The notes below the pieces were generated by a model that made no database searches, was not told the origin of the DNA, and saw only the letters and a list, made by a program, of their open reading frames with translations. The translations under genes were made by a program, and so were the position numbers. 64,000 nt of DNA from Pseudomonas putida. GTDB lineage: Bacteria > Pseudomonadota > Gammaproteobacteria > Pseudomonadales > Pseudomonadaceae. Where the stretch lies: the NCBI RefSeq assembly GCF_002741075.1, contig NZ_CP016634.1, forward strand, positions 388,501-452,500, read 5' to 3'. Shown piece by piece: positions 50,032 through 63,625 of this stretch (the stretch's first letter is position 1; each line of letters begins with the position of its first letter).

Positions 50032-51354
50032 TCATTCGTGGCCTGCGATGCGCGCGCCCCAGGCGCGGGCCGTGGCCGTCAGGGCCTGTTCGTCCATCTG
50101 CGTCAGGCGGCGGTCGTCGAGCAACGGGTGGCCGGCGACCCAGACGTGCCGCGCGCAGTCGCGGCTTGTGGCGTAGAGCAGTTGCGAAACCGGGTCGTGC
50201 ACCGGCTGCTGGGCCAGCCCCGAGAGATCGAAAGCCACCAGGTCGGCGGCCTTGCCCAGCTCCAGGGAGCCGGTGATCGCCTCCAGGCCCAGGGCGCGGG
50301 CACCGTTGAGGGTAGCCATGCGCAGGGCGCGGTGGGCGTCCAGGGCCGTGGCCGAACCGGCTACTGCCTTGGCCAGCAGGGCCGCAGTGCGGGTTTCGCC
50401 GAGCAGGTCCAGGTCGTTGTTGCTGGCCGCGCCGTCAGTGCCCACCGCCACGTTGACCCCGGCCTGCCACAGGCGCTCCACTGGGCAGAAGCCGCTGGCC
50501 AGCTTGAGGTTGGATTCGGGGCAGTGGACCACGCTGGTGTCGCTTTCTACCAGCAGGGCGAGGTCGTCGTCGCTGACCTGGGTCATGTGCACCGCTTGCA
50601 GCCTCGGGCCCAGCAGGCCGAGGCGGGCCAGGCGCGCGAGCGGGCGTTCGCCGTTTTCGGCAAGGGCCTGTTCGACTTCGCCGGCGGTCTCGTGGATATG
50701 CATGTGCAGCGGGGCGTCGAGCTGGTCGGCGATGACGCGGATCTTCTCCAGGCTCTGATCGCTGACCGTATAAGGCGCGTGCGGCCCCAGGGCGACACTG
50801 ATGCGCGGGTGGTGGCGCAGGTCACCGAACAGCTCGATGGCAAGGTGCAGGCCTTCGTCGGGTGTACGGGCGCCAGGGATGGGGAAATCCAGCAGCGGCA
50901 CGGCGATCTGGGCGCGGATACCACTGCGGTGCACCCGGTCGCAGGCCTCCCGCGGGAAGAAATACATGTCGGCGAAGCAGGTGATGCCGCCCTTGAGCTG
51001 CTCGGCGATGGCCAGGTCCGTGCCATCGCGCACGAAGGCTTCGTCGACCCAGCGGCCTTCGGCCGGCCAGATGTGCTCCTTGAGCCAGGTCATCAGCGGC
51101 AGATCGTCGGCCAGGCCGCGCAGCAGCGTCATGGCGGCGTGGCCATGGGCGTTGATCAGGCCGGGGCACAGCAGGCAATCGGGCAACTCGCGCACTTCCC
51201 GCGCGGCGGGTGCTCGGTCACGTGGGCCGAGCCAGGCGATCAGCCCGTCACGGATACCCAGGGCGTGCTCCTTGAGTACCACACCGGCCGGCTCCACGGG
51301 GACCAGCCAGCTCGGCACGAGCAGCAGGTCGAGGGGGGAGGGGGCTGTGGGCAT
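50032..51354 (-). CDS. mtaD: 5-methylthioadenosine/S-adenosylhomocysteine deaminase, TRZ/ATZ family
   Basis: A 440-residue amidohydrolase. Metal ligands are in [13 protein letters not shown] and [10 protein letters not shown], and the C-terminal metal Asp is in [12 protein letters not shown]. The P. aeruginosa enzyme in this location deaminates methylthioadenosine to methylthioinosine. The divergent neighbour mtnA belongs to the same salvage route. It leads the leftward mtaD-ubiG-mupP-yciK group. Confidence 0.85.
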   Translation of the reverse strand: MPTAPSPLDLLLVPSWLVPVEPAGVVLKEHALGIRDGLIAWLGPRDRAPAAREVRELPDCLLCPGLINAHGHAAMTLLRGLADDLPLMTWLKEHIWPAEGRWVDEAFVRDGTDLAIAEQLKGGITCFADMYFFPREACDRVHRSGIRAQIAVPLLDFPIPGARTPDEGLHLAIELFGDLRHHPRISVALGPHAPYTVSDQSLEKIRVIADQLDAPLHMHIHETAGEVEQALAENGERPLARLARLGLLGPRLQAVHMTQVSDDDLALLVESDTSVVHCPESNLKLASGFCPVERLWQAGVNVAVGTDGAASNNDLDLLGETRTAALLAKAVAGSATALDAHRALRMATLNGARALGLEAITGSLELGKAADLVAFDLSGLAQQPVHDPVSQLLYATSRDCARHVWVAGHPLLDDRRLTQMDEQALTATARAWGARIAGHE

Positions 51355-51421
51355 GCGTGGGGCACCTGGTTCGGCTGAAGGGAACGCGCAGTATACCCGA
51401 GCGTCCGTGGCTGAGGCTCGC

Positions 51422-51427
51422 TATAAT
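51422..51427 (+). promoter_or_regulatory. Candidate -10 box of mtnA
   Basis: A perfect TATAAT lies 36 bases before the mtnA start. The matching -35 (GAGCGT at 17 bases spacing) is poor, so the call rests on the -10 only. Confidence 0.4.
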
Positions 51428-51463
51428 CGGCCGCTTTTGATCAGCGAACGACGGGGAGAGGCG

Positions 51464-52540
51464 ATGCGCGAGCGACTTTTGGCGGCGGAGAAGGTGACCG
51501 GCATCCAGTGGCGTAATGGCACCTTGCATCTGCTCGACCAGCGCCTGCTGCCTGTTCGCGAGCATTGGTTGGCCTGCACGGACGTGACCGCGGTGGTCGA
51601 CGCGATCCGCCAGATGGCGGTGCGTGGTGCGGCGGCCATCGGTATCAGTGCCGCCTATGGCCTGGTGCTTGCCCTGCGCCAACGCCTGGCCGAAGGGGAT
51701 GACTGGGAGTATGCACTGGAAGAGGACTTCCTCGCCCTGGCTGAAGCCCGGCCTACCGCGGCCAACCTGTTCTGGTCGCTTAATCGCATGCGCGAGCGTC
51801 TGCAGCGTCTGCGCGCCGACGAAGACGTGCTGGCGGTCATGGAGGCAGAGGCGCTGGCCATCCATGAAAGCGACCGCGAAGCCAACCTGACCATGGCCCA
51901 GCACGGCCTGGAGCTGATTCGTCGCCAGCAGGGCAACGCGCAGACCATCCTTACCTATGGCAATGCCGGCGCCCTGGCCAGCGGCGGATTCGGCACCGCC
52001 CTGGGCGTGATTCGCGCGGCGTACCTGGAGGGCATGGTGGAGCGGGTCTATGCCGGCGAAACCCGGCCCTGGCTGCACGGCTCGCGCATCACCGCCTGGG
52101 AGCTGGCCCACGAGGGCATCCCCGCGACCCTGTGCGCGGACTCGGCCATGGCGCACCTGATGAAGACCAAGGGCATCACCTGGGTGGTGGTGGGCGCTGA
52201 CTGCATCGCCGCCAATGGCGATGTGGCTGGCAAGATCGGCACCTATCAGTTGGCGGTTGCGGCCATGCACCATGGCGTGCGCTTCATGGTGGTGGCGTCG
52301 AGTACCACCATTGACCTGAATCTGGCCACGGGCGAGGACATTCCTCTTGAAGAGCGCGAGGCCGACGAACTGCTGGATGTGGCGGGGAATCGGGTGGCGG
52401 CGCAGGTCGAAGTGTTCAATCCGGTGTTCGATGTGACGCCAGCAGACCTGGTCGATGTGATCGTGACCGAGCGCGGAGTGGTCGAACGGCCCGATACCGC
52501 CAAGATCGCCCAGCTGATTTGTCGCAAGCGTTTGCATTGA
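51464..52540 (+). CDS. mtnA: Methylthioribose-1-phosphate isomerase
   Basis: A 358-residue enzyme of methionine salvage. The eIF2B-like pattern includes [20 protein letters not shown], then [19 protein letters not shown]. The catalytic residues are expected in [12 protein letters not shown] (Cys) and [20 protein letters not shown] (Asp). I chose the ATG at 51464 with GGAGAGG upstream. It is divergent from mtaD across 109 bases. Confidence 0.95.
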   Translation: MRERLLAAEKVTGIQWRNGTLHLLDQRLLPVREHWLACTDVTAVVDAIRQMAVRGAAAIGISAAYGLVLALRQRLAEGDDWEYALEEDFLALAEARPTAANLFWSLNRMRERLQRLRADEDVLAVMEAEALAIHESDREANLTMAQHGLELIRRQQGNAQTILTYGNAGALASGGFGTALGVIRAAYLEGMVERVYAGETRPWLHGSRITAWELAHEGIPATLCADSAMAHLMKTKGITWVVVGADCIAANGDVAGKIGTYQLAVAAMHHGVRFMVVASSTTIDLNLATGEDIPLEEREADELLDVAGNRVAAQVEVFNPVFDVTPADLVDVIVTERGVVERPDTAKIAQLICRKRLH

Positions 52541-52882
52541 GCCCCTCTCGCGGACCCGGTGGGAGCGGACTCGTGTCGCGAAAGGTCCGCGTAACGGCCC
52601 CAAGATCGGCACGCTCAGCAAATACCCCATCAAACCCGGCAAAAAAGACACGTGTTCAGGGGCTCAGCGGCAACCTGCCATATCTCCCACGCCCCACGCC
52701 TTTGTGATACCATCCGGCAGTTTCCAGGGCCGCTCGTTGCAGCGGCCTTCATTGCGCAGATCCATGGCACAACTCATTGATTTGTCGTAAGTCGTCGCAC
52801 CCCTTTGCGTTGCGGCGGCGAGCTTCGTTCGTCCTACGAGGGAAACGACGAAGTTTCACCAGAAAAAGGAATCAGGCTTCTC
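52541..52882. other. mtnA-gyrA intergenic region, gyrA leader
   Basis: 342 bases without a gene. A REP-like dyad (CTCGCGGACCCGGTGGGAGC and CGCGAAAGGTCCGC) follows mtnA. A GGCCGCTCGTTGCAGCGGCC stem sits at 52727-52746 and should be part of the long 5' leader or a factor-binding site of gyrA. I see no clear -35/-10 pair. The ribosome site is weak (AGGAATCAGGC). Confidence 0.5.
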
Positions 52883-55651
<2,769 letters not shown>

Positions 55652-55666
55652 CCCAGCGCAACAACC

Positions 55667-55694
55667 CAAACGGGGCGACCATGGTCGCCCCGTT
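55667..55694 (+). terminator. Terminator after gyrA
   Basis: A perfect 14-base palindrome (AAACGGGGCGACCA / TGGTCGCCCCGTTT) 16 bases after the gyrA stop. Because the arms end in A and T runs it can act in both directions. Confidence 0.8.
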
Positions 55695-55737
55695 TGACTG
55701 ATTACAGCAGGCAGCGTCCTCAAGGACGGTGCAACAC

Positions 55738-55807
55738 CCTGTGGGAGCGGGTTTACCCGCGAAGAAGGCGCCGCGGTGCATCGCGGGTAAACCCGCTCCC
55801 ACAGGGT
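55738..55807. repeat. Inverted REP pair (BIME-like)
   Basis: CCCTGTGGGAGCGGGTTTAC (55738-55757) and its exact inverse (GTAAACCCGCTCCCACAGGG, 55788-55807) flank a core of about 30 bases. Typical of P. putida palindromic units. Confidence 0.8.
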
Positions 55808-55862
55808 TCCCGGCAGCATCGAAGATTGTAGATTTGTTCTATTTGGCAGAGCGAGAGTGGAT

Positions 55863-56948
55863 GTGAGCAAACGAGCCTTTAACTTCTGCGCAGGCCCTGC
55901 CGCGCTTCCTGACGCTGTCCTGCAGCGTGCCCAGGCCGAAATGCTGGACTGGCGTGGCAAGGGCTTGTCCGTGATGGAGATGAGCCATCGCAGCGATGAC
56001 TACGTGGCTATCGCCGAAAAGGCCGAGCAGGACCTGCGCGACCTGCTGTCCGTCCCCTCCAACTACAAAGTCCTGTTCCTGCAGGGCGGTGCCAGCCAGC
56101 AGTTCGCCGAGATTCCGTTGAACCTGCTGCCTGAAAATGCCACGGCCGACTACATCGAGACCGGCATCTGGTCGAAGAAGGCCATCGAAGAGGCTCGTCG
56201 CTTCGGTCACGTCAACGTCGCCGCCAGCGCCAAGCCCTACGACTACCTGGCCATCCCGGGCCAGAACGAGTGGAACCTGACCAAGAACGCTGCCTATGTC
56301 CACTATGCGTCCAACGAGACCATTGGCGGCCTGCAGTTCGACTGGGTCCCGGAGACCGGTGACGTTCCTTTGGTGGTCGACATGTCGTCCGACATCCTGT
56401 CGCGCCCGATCGACGTCTCCCAGTACGGCCTGATCTATGCCGGTGCGCAGAAGAACATCGGCCCGAGCGGCCTGGTGGTGGTGATCGTTCGCGAAGACCT
56501 GCTCGGCCGCGCCCGTAGCCATTGCCCGACCATGCTCGACTACAAGGTCGCCGCCGACAACGGCTCGATGTACAACACGCCGGCTACCTATTCCTGGTAC
56601 CTGTCGGGCCTGGTGTTCGAGTGGCTCAAGGAGCAGGGCGGCGTCGAGGCCATGGAGCAGCGCAACCGCGCCAAGAAAGACCGCCTGTACGGTTTCATCG
56701 ACACCAGCGAGTTCTACACCAACCCGATCAGCCACAATGCCCGGTCGTGGATGAACGTGCCGTTCCGCCTGGCCGACGAGCGTCTGGACAAAGCCTTCCT
56801 GGCTGGCGCCGACGCCCGTGGCCTGCTCAACCTCAAGGGCCATCGTTCGGTCGGCGGCATGCGCGCCTCGATCTACAACGCCCTGGGTCTGGAGGCGGTC
56901 GAAGCCCTGGTGGCCTACATGGCTGAATTCGAGAAGGAGCACGCTTGA
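55863..56948 (+). CDS. serC: Phosphoserine aminotransferase
   Basis: A 361-residue PLP enzyme converting 3-phosphohydroxypyruvate to phosphoserine, also used in pyridoxine synthesis. The start is GTG at 55863 (MSKRAFNFCAGPAALPD). YAGAQKNIGPSGL holds the PLP lysine; the family tail VGGMRASIYNALG is present. A GTG at 55857 is possible but adds two residues. Its stop shares one base with the pheA start. Confidence 0.95.
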   Translation: MSKRAFNFCAGPAALPDAVLQRAQAEMLDWRGKGLSVMEMSHRSDDYVAIAEKAEQDLRDLLSVPSNYKVLFLQGGASQQFAEIPLNLLPENATADYIETGIWSKKAIEEARRFGHVNVAASAKPYDYLAIPGQNEWNLTKNAAYVHYASNETIGGLQFDWVPETGDVPLVVDMSSDILSRPIDVSQYGLIYAGAQKNIGPSGLVVVIVREDLLGRARSHCPTMLDYKVAADNGSMYNTPATYSWYLSGLVFEWLKEQGGVEAMEQRNRAKKDRLYGFIDTSEFYTNPISHNARSWMNVPFRLADERLDKAFLAGADARGLLNLKGHRSVGGMRASIYNALGLEAVEALVAYMAEFEKEHA

Positions 56949-58042
56949 TGTCCGATCAGGAACTCAAGGCGCTGCGCGTTCGCATCGACAGTCTCGACGA
57001 GAAGATCCTCGAGCTGATCAGCGAGCGCGCCCGTTGCGCCCAAGAGGTGGCCAAGGTCAAGACCGCCTCCCTGGCCGAAGGCGAGAAGCCGGTGTTCTAC
57101 CGGCCCGAGCGTGAGGCCGCCGTGCTCAAGCGCGTCATGGAGCGCAACAAGGGCCCACTGGATAACGAAGAGATGGCGCGGTTGTTCCGCGAAATCATGT
57201 CGTCCTGCCTGGCCCTGGAAGAGCCGCTCAAGGTCGCCTACCTCGGCCCTGAGGGCACCTTCACCCAGGCTGCGGCCATGAAGCACTTCGGTCACGCCGT
57301 GGTCAGCCGCCCGATGGCGGCCATCGACGAAGTGTTCCGCGAAGTGGCGGCGGGCGCCGTAAACTTTGGCGTGGTGCCGGTGGAAAACTCCACCGAAGGT
57401 GCGGTCAGCCACACCCTGGACAGCTTCCTCGAGCACGACATGGTGATCTGTGGCGAAGTCGAGCTGCGTATCCATCACCACCTGCTGGTGGGTGAGAACA
57501 CCAAGACCGACAGCATCACGCGCATCTATTCCCATGCCCAGTCCCTGGCCCAGTGCCGCAAGTGGCTGGACGCGCACTACCCGAATGTCGAGCGCGTGGC
57601 GGTGTCCAGCAACGCCGAGGCTGCCAAGCGGGTCAAGGGTGAGTGGAATTCCGCGGCCATCGCCGGCGACATGGCGGCCAACCTGTACGGCCTGACCCGC
57701 CTGGCCGAGAAGATCGAGGATCGCCCGGACAACTCCACGCGCTTCCTCATGATCGGCAGCCAGGAAGTACCGCCGACCGGCGACGACAAGACTTCGATCA
57801 TTGTCTCGATGAGCAACAAGCCAGGTGCCCTGCACGAGCTGCTGGTGCCTTTCCACGAGAACGGCATCGACCTGACCCGTATCGAGACCCGTCCGTCGCG
57901 TAGCGGCAAGTGGACCTACGTGTTCTTCATCGACTTCGTAGGCCATCACCGCGACCCGCTGATCAAAGCGGTGCTGGAGAAGATCAGTCAAGAGGCCGTG
58001 GCGCTCAAGGTGCTGGGGTCCTATCCGAAGGCGGTGCTTTGA
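56948..58042 (+). CDS. pheA: Chorismate mutase / prephenate dehydratase (P-protein)
   Basis: A 364-residue fusion for phenylalanine synthesis. Residues 1-90 are chorismate mutase (ELKALRVRIDSLDEKILELI). Residues about 92-270 are prephenate dehydratase (VAYLGPEGTFTQAAAMKHFG and the conserved STRFLMIG). The ACT domain follows, with NKPGALHELLVPF and TRIETRPSRSGKWTY, the site for phenylalanine feedback. It starts at ATG 56948, overlapping serC by one base, so the pair is co-translated. Confidence 0.95.
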   Translation: MSDQELKALRVRIDSLDEKILELISERARCAQEVAKVKTASLAEGEKPVFYRPEREAAVLKRVMERNKGPLDNEEMARLFREIMSSCLALEEPLKVAYLGPEGTFTQAAAMKHFGHAVVSRPMAAIDEVFREVAAGAVNFGVVPVENSTEGAVSHTLDSFLEHDMVICGEVELRIHHHLLVGENTKTDSITRIYSHAQSLAQCRKWLDAHYPNVERVAVSSNAEAAKRVKGEWNSAAIAGDMAANLYGLTRLAEKIEDRPDNSTRFLMIGSQEVPPTGDDKTSIIVSMSNKPGALHELLVPFHENGIDLTRIETRPSRSGKWTYVFFIDFVGHHRDPLIKAVLEKISQEAVALKVLGSYPKAVL

Positions 58043-58072
58043 GGTTGAGGCAGGTCTTGAGGTCGTTGGGGC

Positions 58073-58165
58073 TGCGCAGCAGCCCTTTCGCGACACAAGG
58101 CCGCTCCTACTGGTTTCGCGTGATCCCTGTAGGAGCGGCCTTGTGCCGCGAAAGAGCCGCAAAGT
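58073..58165. repeat. REP pair between pheA and tyrA-aroA
   Basis: TTTCGCGACACAAGGCCGCT (58086-58105) and its near-inverse GCGGCCTTGTGCCGCGAAA (58135-58153) face each other across about 30 bases. Typical of P. putida extragenic palindromes. Confidence 0.75.
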
Positions 58166-58239
58166 GGCCCCTGCGGTCTGATTACCAGACAGGATTTACC
58201 CGGCAAGCATTGCCGTTTTTTTGAACAGGATTCGCGCTA

Positions 58240-60480
58240 GTGGTTGATGCAATAGCAAGCAAATCCAGCCCCATCATCGGTCGCTTGGTCGTCGTAGGCC
58301 TGGGCCTGATCGGCGGTTCGTTCGCCAAGGGCCTGCGTGAGAGCGGCCTGTGCCGGGAAGTGGTCGGCGTCGACCTGGATGCCCAGTCGCGCAAGCTGGC
58401 CGTTTCGCTCGGCGTGGTCGATCGTTGCGAGCAAGACCTCGCCGCCGCCTGTGTTGGCGCCGATGTGATCCAGCTGGCCGTGCCCATCCTGGCGATGGAA
58501 AAGGTCCTGGCCCATCTCGCGCGCCTGGACCTGGGCGACGCGGTCATCACTGATGTGGGTAGCGCCAAGGGTAACGTGGTACGTGCCGCACGTGAGGCCT
58601 TTGCCGGGCGCTTGTCGCGCTTCGTCCCGGGCCACCCGATCGCCGGTTCCGAGCAGAGCGGGGTGGAAGCCTCCAATGCCGCGCTGTTCCGCCGCCACAA
58701 GGTTATCCTCACGCCGCTGCCGGAAACCGATCCGGCCGCTGCGGCCCTGATCGATCGTTTGTGGCGGGCGCTGGATGCCGATGTGGAGCACATGCCGGTC
58801 GAGCGCCATGACGAAGTCCTGGCTGCCACCAGCCATCTGCCGCACCTGCTGGCGTTCGGCCTGGTCGATTCGCTGGCCAAGCGCAATGAAAACCTGGAGA
58901 TCTTCCGGTACGCTGCGGGAGGCTTCCGCGATTTCACGAGAATCGCCGGCAGCGACCCGATCATGTGGCACGACATCTTCCTCGCCAACCGCGAGGCTGT
59001 CCTGCGCACCCTGGATACATTTCGCAGCGATCTCGACGCCTTGCGCGACGCGGTCGATGCAGGGGACGGGCACCAACTGCTGGGTGTGTTCACCCGCGCC
59101 CGGGCTGCCCGCGAGCATTTCAGTAAAATCCTGGCCCGCCGGGCCTATGTGGACGCTATGAACGCCAACGATCTGATTTTCCTGGCCCAACCTGGTGGCC
59201 GCCTGTCCGGACGGATCCGCGTTCCGGGCGACAAATCGATTTCCCATCGCTCGATCATGCTTGGCTCGCTGGCCGAAGGCACCACCGAGGTCGAAGGTTT
59301 CCTCGAAGGCGAGGACGCCCTGGCGACCTTGCAGGCCTTCCGCGACATGGGGGTGGTCATCGAGGGCCCGCACCATGGTCGTGTGACCATCCACGGCGTC
59401 GGCCTGCACGGCCTCAAGCCGCCGCCCGGCCCGATCTACCTGGGTAACTCCGGTACCTCGATGCGCCTGCTGTCGGGCCTGCTGGCCGGCCAGCCATTCG
59501 ATGTGACCATGACCGGCGATGCCTCGCTGTCCAAGCGCCCGATGAACCGTGTGGCCAACCCGCTGCGTGAGATGGGTGCGGTGGTCGAGACCGGCCCTGA
59601 AGGCCGTCCGCCGCTGACCATCCGTGGCGGCCACAAGCTCAAGGCGCTCGACTACACCCTGCCGATGGCCAGTGCCCAGGTCAAATCCTGCCTGTTGCTG
59701 GCCGGCCTGTACGCCGAAGGCACCACCACCGTCACCGAGCCTGCACCGACCCGCGACCACACCGAGCGCATGCTGCGCGGCTTTGGCTATGCCGTCGAGA
59801 CCAATGGCCCGGTCGCTTCGCTCAAGGCGGGCGGCAAGCTCAGTGCAACCCGCATTGAAGTTCCGGCGGATATCTCTTCGGCGGCGTTCTTCCTGGTCGC
59901 GGCGTCCATCGCCGAAGGCTCGGAGCTGGTGCTCGAGCACGTTGGCATCAACCCGACCCGTACCGGCGTCATCGACATCCTGCGCCTGATGGGCGGCGAC
60001 ATTACCCTGGAAAACCAGCGTGAAGTCGGCGGCGAGCCGGTCGCGGACCTGCGCGTGCGCGGCGCCAAGCTCAAGGGTATCGAGATTCCGGAGCACCTGG
60101 TGCCGCTGGCCATCGACGAATTCCCCGTTTTGTTCGTGGCTGCTGCCTGCGCCGAGGGGCGTACCGTGCTGCGCGGCGCCGAAGAGCTGCGCGTCAAGGA
60201 ATCCGACCGCATCCAGGTCATGGCCGACGGCCTGCTGACCCTGGGCGTGAAGTGCGAGCCGACCCCCGATGGCATCATCATCGACGGCGGCCCGATCGGT
60301 GGCGGCGAAGTGCACGGTCACGGTGACCACCGCATCGCCATGGCCTTCAGCGTCGCCTCGCTGCGTGCCAGTGCGCCGATCCGCATCCATGACTGCGCCA
60401 ACGTCGCCACGTCCTTCCCGAACTTCCTGGCGCTGTGCGCCGAGGTTGGCATTCGGGTCGCAGAAGAGGGCAAGTCGTGA
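58240..60480 (+). CDS. tyrA-aroA: Fused prephenate dehydrogenase and EPSP synthase
   Basis: A 746-residue two-enzyme protein. Residues about 10-300 are TyrA-type (NAD loop [34 protein letters not shown]). From about 310 on it is Aro[55 protein letters not shown]. The first half makes hydroxyphenylpyruvate/arogenate-derived tyrosine precursor, the second 5-enolpyruvylshikimate-3-phosphate. The fusion is known in Pseudomonas. The start is GTG (58240). It overlaps cmk by 4 bases. Confidence 0.95.
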   Translation: MVDAIASKSSPIIGRLVVVGLGLIGGSFAKGLRESGLCREVVGVDLDAQSRKLAVSLGVVDRCEQDLAAACVGADVIQLAVPILAMEKVLAHLARLDLGDAVITDVGSAKGNVVRAAREAFAGRLSRFVPGHPIAGSEQSGVEASNAALFRRHKVILTPLPETDPAAAALIDRLWRALDADVEHMPVERHDEVLAATSHLPHLLAFGLVDSLAKRNENLEIFRYAAGGFRDFTRIAGSDPIMWHDIFLANREAVLRTLDTFRSDLDALRDAVDAGDGHQLLGVFTRARAAREHFSKILARRAYVDAMNANDLIFLAQPGGRLSGRIRVPGDKSISHRSIMLGSLAEGTTEVEGFLEGEDALATLQAFRDMGVVIEGPHHGRVTIHGVGLHGLKPPPGPIYLGNSGTSMRLLSGLLAGQPFDVTMTGDASLSKRPMNRVANPLREMGAVVETGPEGRPPLTIRGGHKLKALDYTLPMASAQVKSCLLLAGLYAEGTTTVTEPAPTRDHTERMLRGFGYAVETNGPVASLKAGGKLSATRIEVPADISSAAFFLVAASIAEGSELVLEHVGINPTRTGVIDILRLMGGDITLENQREVGGEPVADLRVRGAKLKGIEIPEHLVPLAIDEFPVLFVAAACAEGRTVLRGAEELRVKESDRIQVMADGLLTLGVKCEPTPDGIIIDGGPIGGGEVHGHGDHRIAMAFSVASLRASAPIRIHDCANVATSFPNFLALCAEVGIRVAEEGKS

Positions 60481-61163
60481 GTTCGCAAGCGCCAGTCATC
60501 ACCATCGACGGGCCTAGTGGCTCGGGCAAGGGCACGGTCGCGGGCATCCTGGCCCGCGAGCTGGGCTGGAAACTGCTGGACTCCGGCGCCCTGTACCGCC
60601 TGCTGGCGTTCAATGCCGTCAACCATGGCGTCGACCTGACCAACGAAGAGCTGCTCAAGGCCTTGGCCGCCCATCTGGATGTGCAATTCGTCGCTGCGGA
60701 ACCGGGTAAGCTGCAACAGATCATCCTCGAGGGCGAGGATGTCAGCAACGTGATCCGCACTGAAACCGTCGGCGCCGGCGCCTCCATGGTCGCTTCGCTG
60801 CCTGCGGTGCGCGAAGCGTTGCTGCAGCGTCAGCGCGCGTTCCGCGAAGCGCCTGGCCTGATTGCAGACGGTCGCGACATGGGCACCGTGGTCTTCCCGG
60901 ACGCGCCCTTGAAAGTGTTCCTCACCGCCAGCGCGGAGGAACGTGCACGACGTCGCTATTTGCAGTTGAAGGGCAAGGGCGATGATGTTAGCCTGGCGAG
61001 TCTGCTAGATGAGATTCGTGCGCGCGATGAGCGTGACACCCAGCGTGCGGTGGCCCCGCTGAAACCAGCGGCCGATGCCATCCAACTGGACTCCACCGAG
61101 TTGTCCATCGAGCAGGTGTTGCAACGTATCAGGAGCGAGCTCGCCCAGCGCGATCTGCTCTGA
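60477..61163 (+). CDS. cmk: Cytidylate kinase
   Basis: A 228-residue kinase that makes CDP and dCDP. The P-loop is [20 protein letters not shown], followed by [12 protein letters not shown] and [19 protein letters not shown]. The start is GTG (60477), overlapping the tyrA-aroA end by 4 bases. Downstream is rpsA, an order conserved across gammaproteobacteria. Confidence 0.95.
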   Translation: MSSQAPVITIDGPSGSGKGTVAGILARELGWKLLDSGALYRLLAFNAVNHGVDLTNEELLKALAAHLDVQFVAAEPGKLQQIILEGEDVSNVIRTETVGAGASMVASLPAVREALLQRQRAFREAPGLIADGRDMGTVVFPDAPLKVFLTASAEERARRRYLQLKGKGDDVSLASLLDEIRARDERDTQRAVAPLKPAADAIQLDSTELSIEQVLQRIRSELAQRDLL

Positions 61164-61228
61164 TAGCCAGGAGAACAGGCAGGGGCACCAGTCAACGTCC
61201 TGTCGGTTTTCCTTTATATGAACGAAAC

Positions 61229-61248
61229 CCACATTGTCTGGAATGTGG
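61229..61248 (+). promoter_or_regulatory. Hairpin in the rpsA leader
   Basis: CCACATT / AATGTGG with a GTCTGG loop ends 39 bases before the rpsA start. The loop contains CUGG, recalling GGA-type loops of S1-regulated leaders. S1 autoregulation through this leader is plausible but not shown. Confidence 0.45.
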
Positions 61249-61287
61249 CTATGGGCGTCTGTTTCGCCCGAATCTACAGGAATTAAA

Positions 61288-62967
61288 ATGAGCGAAAGCT
61301 TTGCAGAACTCTTTGAAGAAAGCCTGAAAACCCTCAATCTGCAGCCGGGCGCGATCATCACCGGTATCGTTGTCGACATCGACGGCGACTGGGTTACCGT
61401 TCACGCTGGTCTGAAGTCCGAGGGCGTCATCCCGCTCGAGCAGTTCATCAACGAAGCTGGCGAGCTGACCATCAAGGTCGGTGACGAAGTTCACGTTGCG
61501 CTGGACGCGGTCGAAGACGGCTTTGGCGAAACCAAGCTGTCCCGTGAAAAAGCCAAGCGCGCCGAGTGCTGGATTGTTCTGGAAGCAGCTTTCGCCGCCG
61601 AAGAAGTGGTCAAGGGCGTTATCAACGGTAAGGTTAAGGGCGGCTTCACTGTCGACGTTAACGGCATCCGTGCGTTCCTGCCGGGCTCCCTGGTTGATGT
61701 CCGCCCAGTGCGCGACACCACCCATCTGGAAGGCAAAGAGCTGGAATTCAAGGTCATCAAGCTGGACCAGAAGCGCAACAACGTTGTCGTTTCCCGTCGC
61801 AGCGTGCTGGAAGCCGAGAACAGCGCCGAGCGCGAAGCCCTGCTGGAAACCCTGCAGGAAGGCCAACAGGTCAAGGGTATCGTCAAGAACCTCACCGACT
61901 ACGGCGCCTTCGTGGACCTGGGCGGTATCGACGGCCTGCTGCACATCACCGACATGGCTTGGAAGCGCATCAAGCACCCGTCGGAAATCGTCAACGTTGG
62001 TGACGAAGTCGACGTTCGCGTCCTGAAGTTCGACCGTGAGCGCAACCGCGTTTCCCTGGGTCTGAAGCAAATGGGCGAAGATCCGTGGGTTGCCATCACC
62101 TCGCGCTACCCAGAAGGTACTCGCGTACAGGCTCGCGTTACCAACCTGACCGACTACGGCTGCTTCGCTGAGCTGGAAGAAGGCGTTGAAGGTCTGGTAC
62201 ACGTTTCCGAAATGGACTGGACCAACAAGAACATCCACCCGTCGAAAGTCGTTCAGGTTGGCGACGAAGTGGAAGTCATGGTTCTGGACATCGACGAAGA
62301 GCGTCGTCGTATCTCCCTGGGCATCAAGCAGTGCAAGTCCAACCCATGGGAAGACTTCTCCAGCCAGTTCAACAAAGGTGACAAGATCACCGGTACCATC
62401 AAGTCGATCACCGACTTCGGTATCTTCATTGGCCTGGACGGCGGCATCGACGGTCTGGTTCACCTGTCCGACATCTCCTGGAACGAGTCCGGCGAAGAAG
62501 CCGTACGTCGCTTCAAGAAGGGCGACGAGCTGGAAACCGTCATCCTGTCGGTTGATCCAGAGCGCGAGCGCATCTCCCTGGGTATCAAGCAACTGGAAGA
62601 CGATCCGTTCTCCAACTTCGTTGCTCTGAACGACAAGGGTGCAATCGTCAAAGGTATCGTCAAGGAAGTTGACGCCAAGGGCGCCATCGTTACCCTGGCC
62701 GACGACATCGAAGCTACTCTGAAAGCTTCCGAAATCAGCCGTGACCGCGTTGAAGACGCGCGTAACGTCCTGAAGGAAGGCGAAGAGATCGAAGCCAAGA
62801 TCATCAGCGTCGATCGCAAGTCCCGCGTTATCAGCCTGTCCATCAAGTCGAAGGACGACGCTGAAGAGCGCGAAGCTATCCAGAGCCTGAAAAACGCTGC
62901 TCCGGAAGCTGCTGCCGACACCACCATGGCTGCGCTGCTGCGCGAAGCTATGGCCAAGCAGAACTAA
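61288..62967 (+). CDS. rpsA: 30S ribosomal protein S1
   Basis: A 559-residue protein with six S1 repeats, the RNA-binding subunit needed for initiation on structured or leaderless-poor mRNAs. The repeats show G-V-V-DGD-V... and [39 protein letters not shown] and [20 protein letters not shown]. The start is the ATG at 61288, after CAGGAATTAAA. The synonymous codons change less toward GC than neighbours, as expected for a highly expressed gene. Confidence 0.97.
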   Translation: MSESFAELFEESLKTLNLQPGAIITGIVVDIDGDWVTVHAGLKSEGVIPLEQFINEAGELTIKVGDEVHVALDAVEDGFGETKLSREKAKRAECWIVLEAAFAAEEVVKGVINGKVKGGFTVDVNGIRAFLPGSLVDVRPVRDTTHLEGKELEFKVIKLDQKRNNVVVSRRSVLEAENSAEREALLETLQEGQQVKGIVKNLTDYGAFVDLGGIDGLLHITDMAWKRIKHPSEIVNVGDEVDVRVLKFDRERNRVSLGLKQMGEDPWVAITSRYPEGTRVQARVTNLTDYGCFAELEEGVEGLVHVSEMDWTNKNIHPSKVVQVGDEVEVMVLDIDEERRRISLGIKQCKSNPWEDFSSQFNKGDKITGTIKSITDFGIFIGLDGGIDGLVHLSDISWNESGEEAVRRFKKGDELETVILSVDPERERISLGIKQLEDDPFSNFVALNDKGAIVKGIVKEVDAKGAIVTLADDIEATLKASEISRDRVEDARNVLKEGEEIEAKIISVDRKSRVISLSIKSKDDAEEREAIQSLKNAAPEAAADTTMAALLREAMAKQN

Positions 62968-63308
62968 GTTCTGTTTGATCGGTAAAAAAGGGCGACTTCG
63001 GTCGCCCTTTTTTGTGCCTGTCTGAAAACAAGCAGATACCGGCCTCGCGTCGCGTGCCACTTCTGTAGGCGCTGGCGAAGCCCGCAATGGGCTGCAAAGC
63101 AACCCCCAACTCCGATCAAGCACCCCTGAATCAATTCACCGCACCTCGCCTGGGTTATTCGGCTATTCCCTTCTGCTCATCCCGCTTCCCAGTCTCGCGC
63201 AATCTTGAATTTTTTTATTAAGTCAAGATCCACCCTGTTCAAATCCGTCGGAGCGTGCTACAAACTGGTTAAGCAATGATCTAGCTGCTTGATAACGAAG
63301 GGAAAAAT
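62968..63308. other. rpsA-ihfB intergenic region
   Basis: 341 bases without a gene. After the rpsA terminator there is a partial REP-like sequence (CTGTAGGCGCTGGCGAAGCC, 63064-63083). An AT-rich tract (AATTTTTTTATTAAGTCAAG, 63208-63227) comes next. TACAAA (63259) could be a -10 for ihfB, but no good -35 is seen. Confidence 0.5.
62984..63013 (+). terminator. Terminator after rpsA
   Basis: Stem AAAAAAGGGCGAC / GTCGCCCTTTTTT with loop TTCG, 17 bases after the stop. It is symmetric and so could act on both strands. Confidence 0.9.
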
Positions 63309-63605
63309 ATGACGAAGTCGGAGCTGATCGAACGTATTGTCACCCATCAAGGGCTGCTCTCGTCCAAGGACGTGGAATTGGCCATCAAGACCATGCTTGA
63401 GCAGATGTCACAATGCCTGGCCACCGGTGATCGCATCGAGATCCGTGGTTTTGGCAGCTTTTCCTTGCACTACCGCTCACCGCGGGTAGGGCGTAACCCC
63501 AAGACCGGCCAATCGGTGAGCCTCGAAGGCAAGTATGTGCCGCACTTCAAGCCTGGTAAGGAGTTGCGTGACCGGGTCAATGAAGAAGAGCACGAACACA
63601 CCTGA
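63309..63605 (+). CDS. ihfB: Integration host factor beta subunit
   Basis: A 98-residue HU/IHF-family protein that bends DNA with IHF-alpha. [20 protein letters not shown] starts the dimerisation helices, and [20 protein letters not shown] followed by NPKTG is the DNA-binding arm. It has a GAAGGGA ribosome site. It matters here because Rha-like phage proteins and many integrases depend on IHF. Confidence 0.97.
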   Translation: MTKSELIERIVTHQGLLSSKDVELAIKTMLEQMSQCLATGDRIEIRGFGSFSLHYRSPRVGRNPKTGQSVSLEGKYVPHFKPGKELRDRVNEEEHEHT

Positions 63606-63625
63606 GTGGTTCAAGGAGCAGTCTG

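Noticed and set aside
58237..60390. Minus-strand frame of 717 codons opposite tyrA-aroA
   Set aside because: Antisense shadow of a gene with complete catalytic motifs.
61249..63123. Minus-strand frame of 624 codons opposite rpsA
   Set aside because: Antisense of rpsA; its repeats are reversed S1 repeats.
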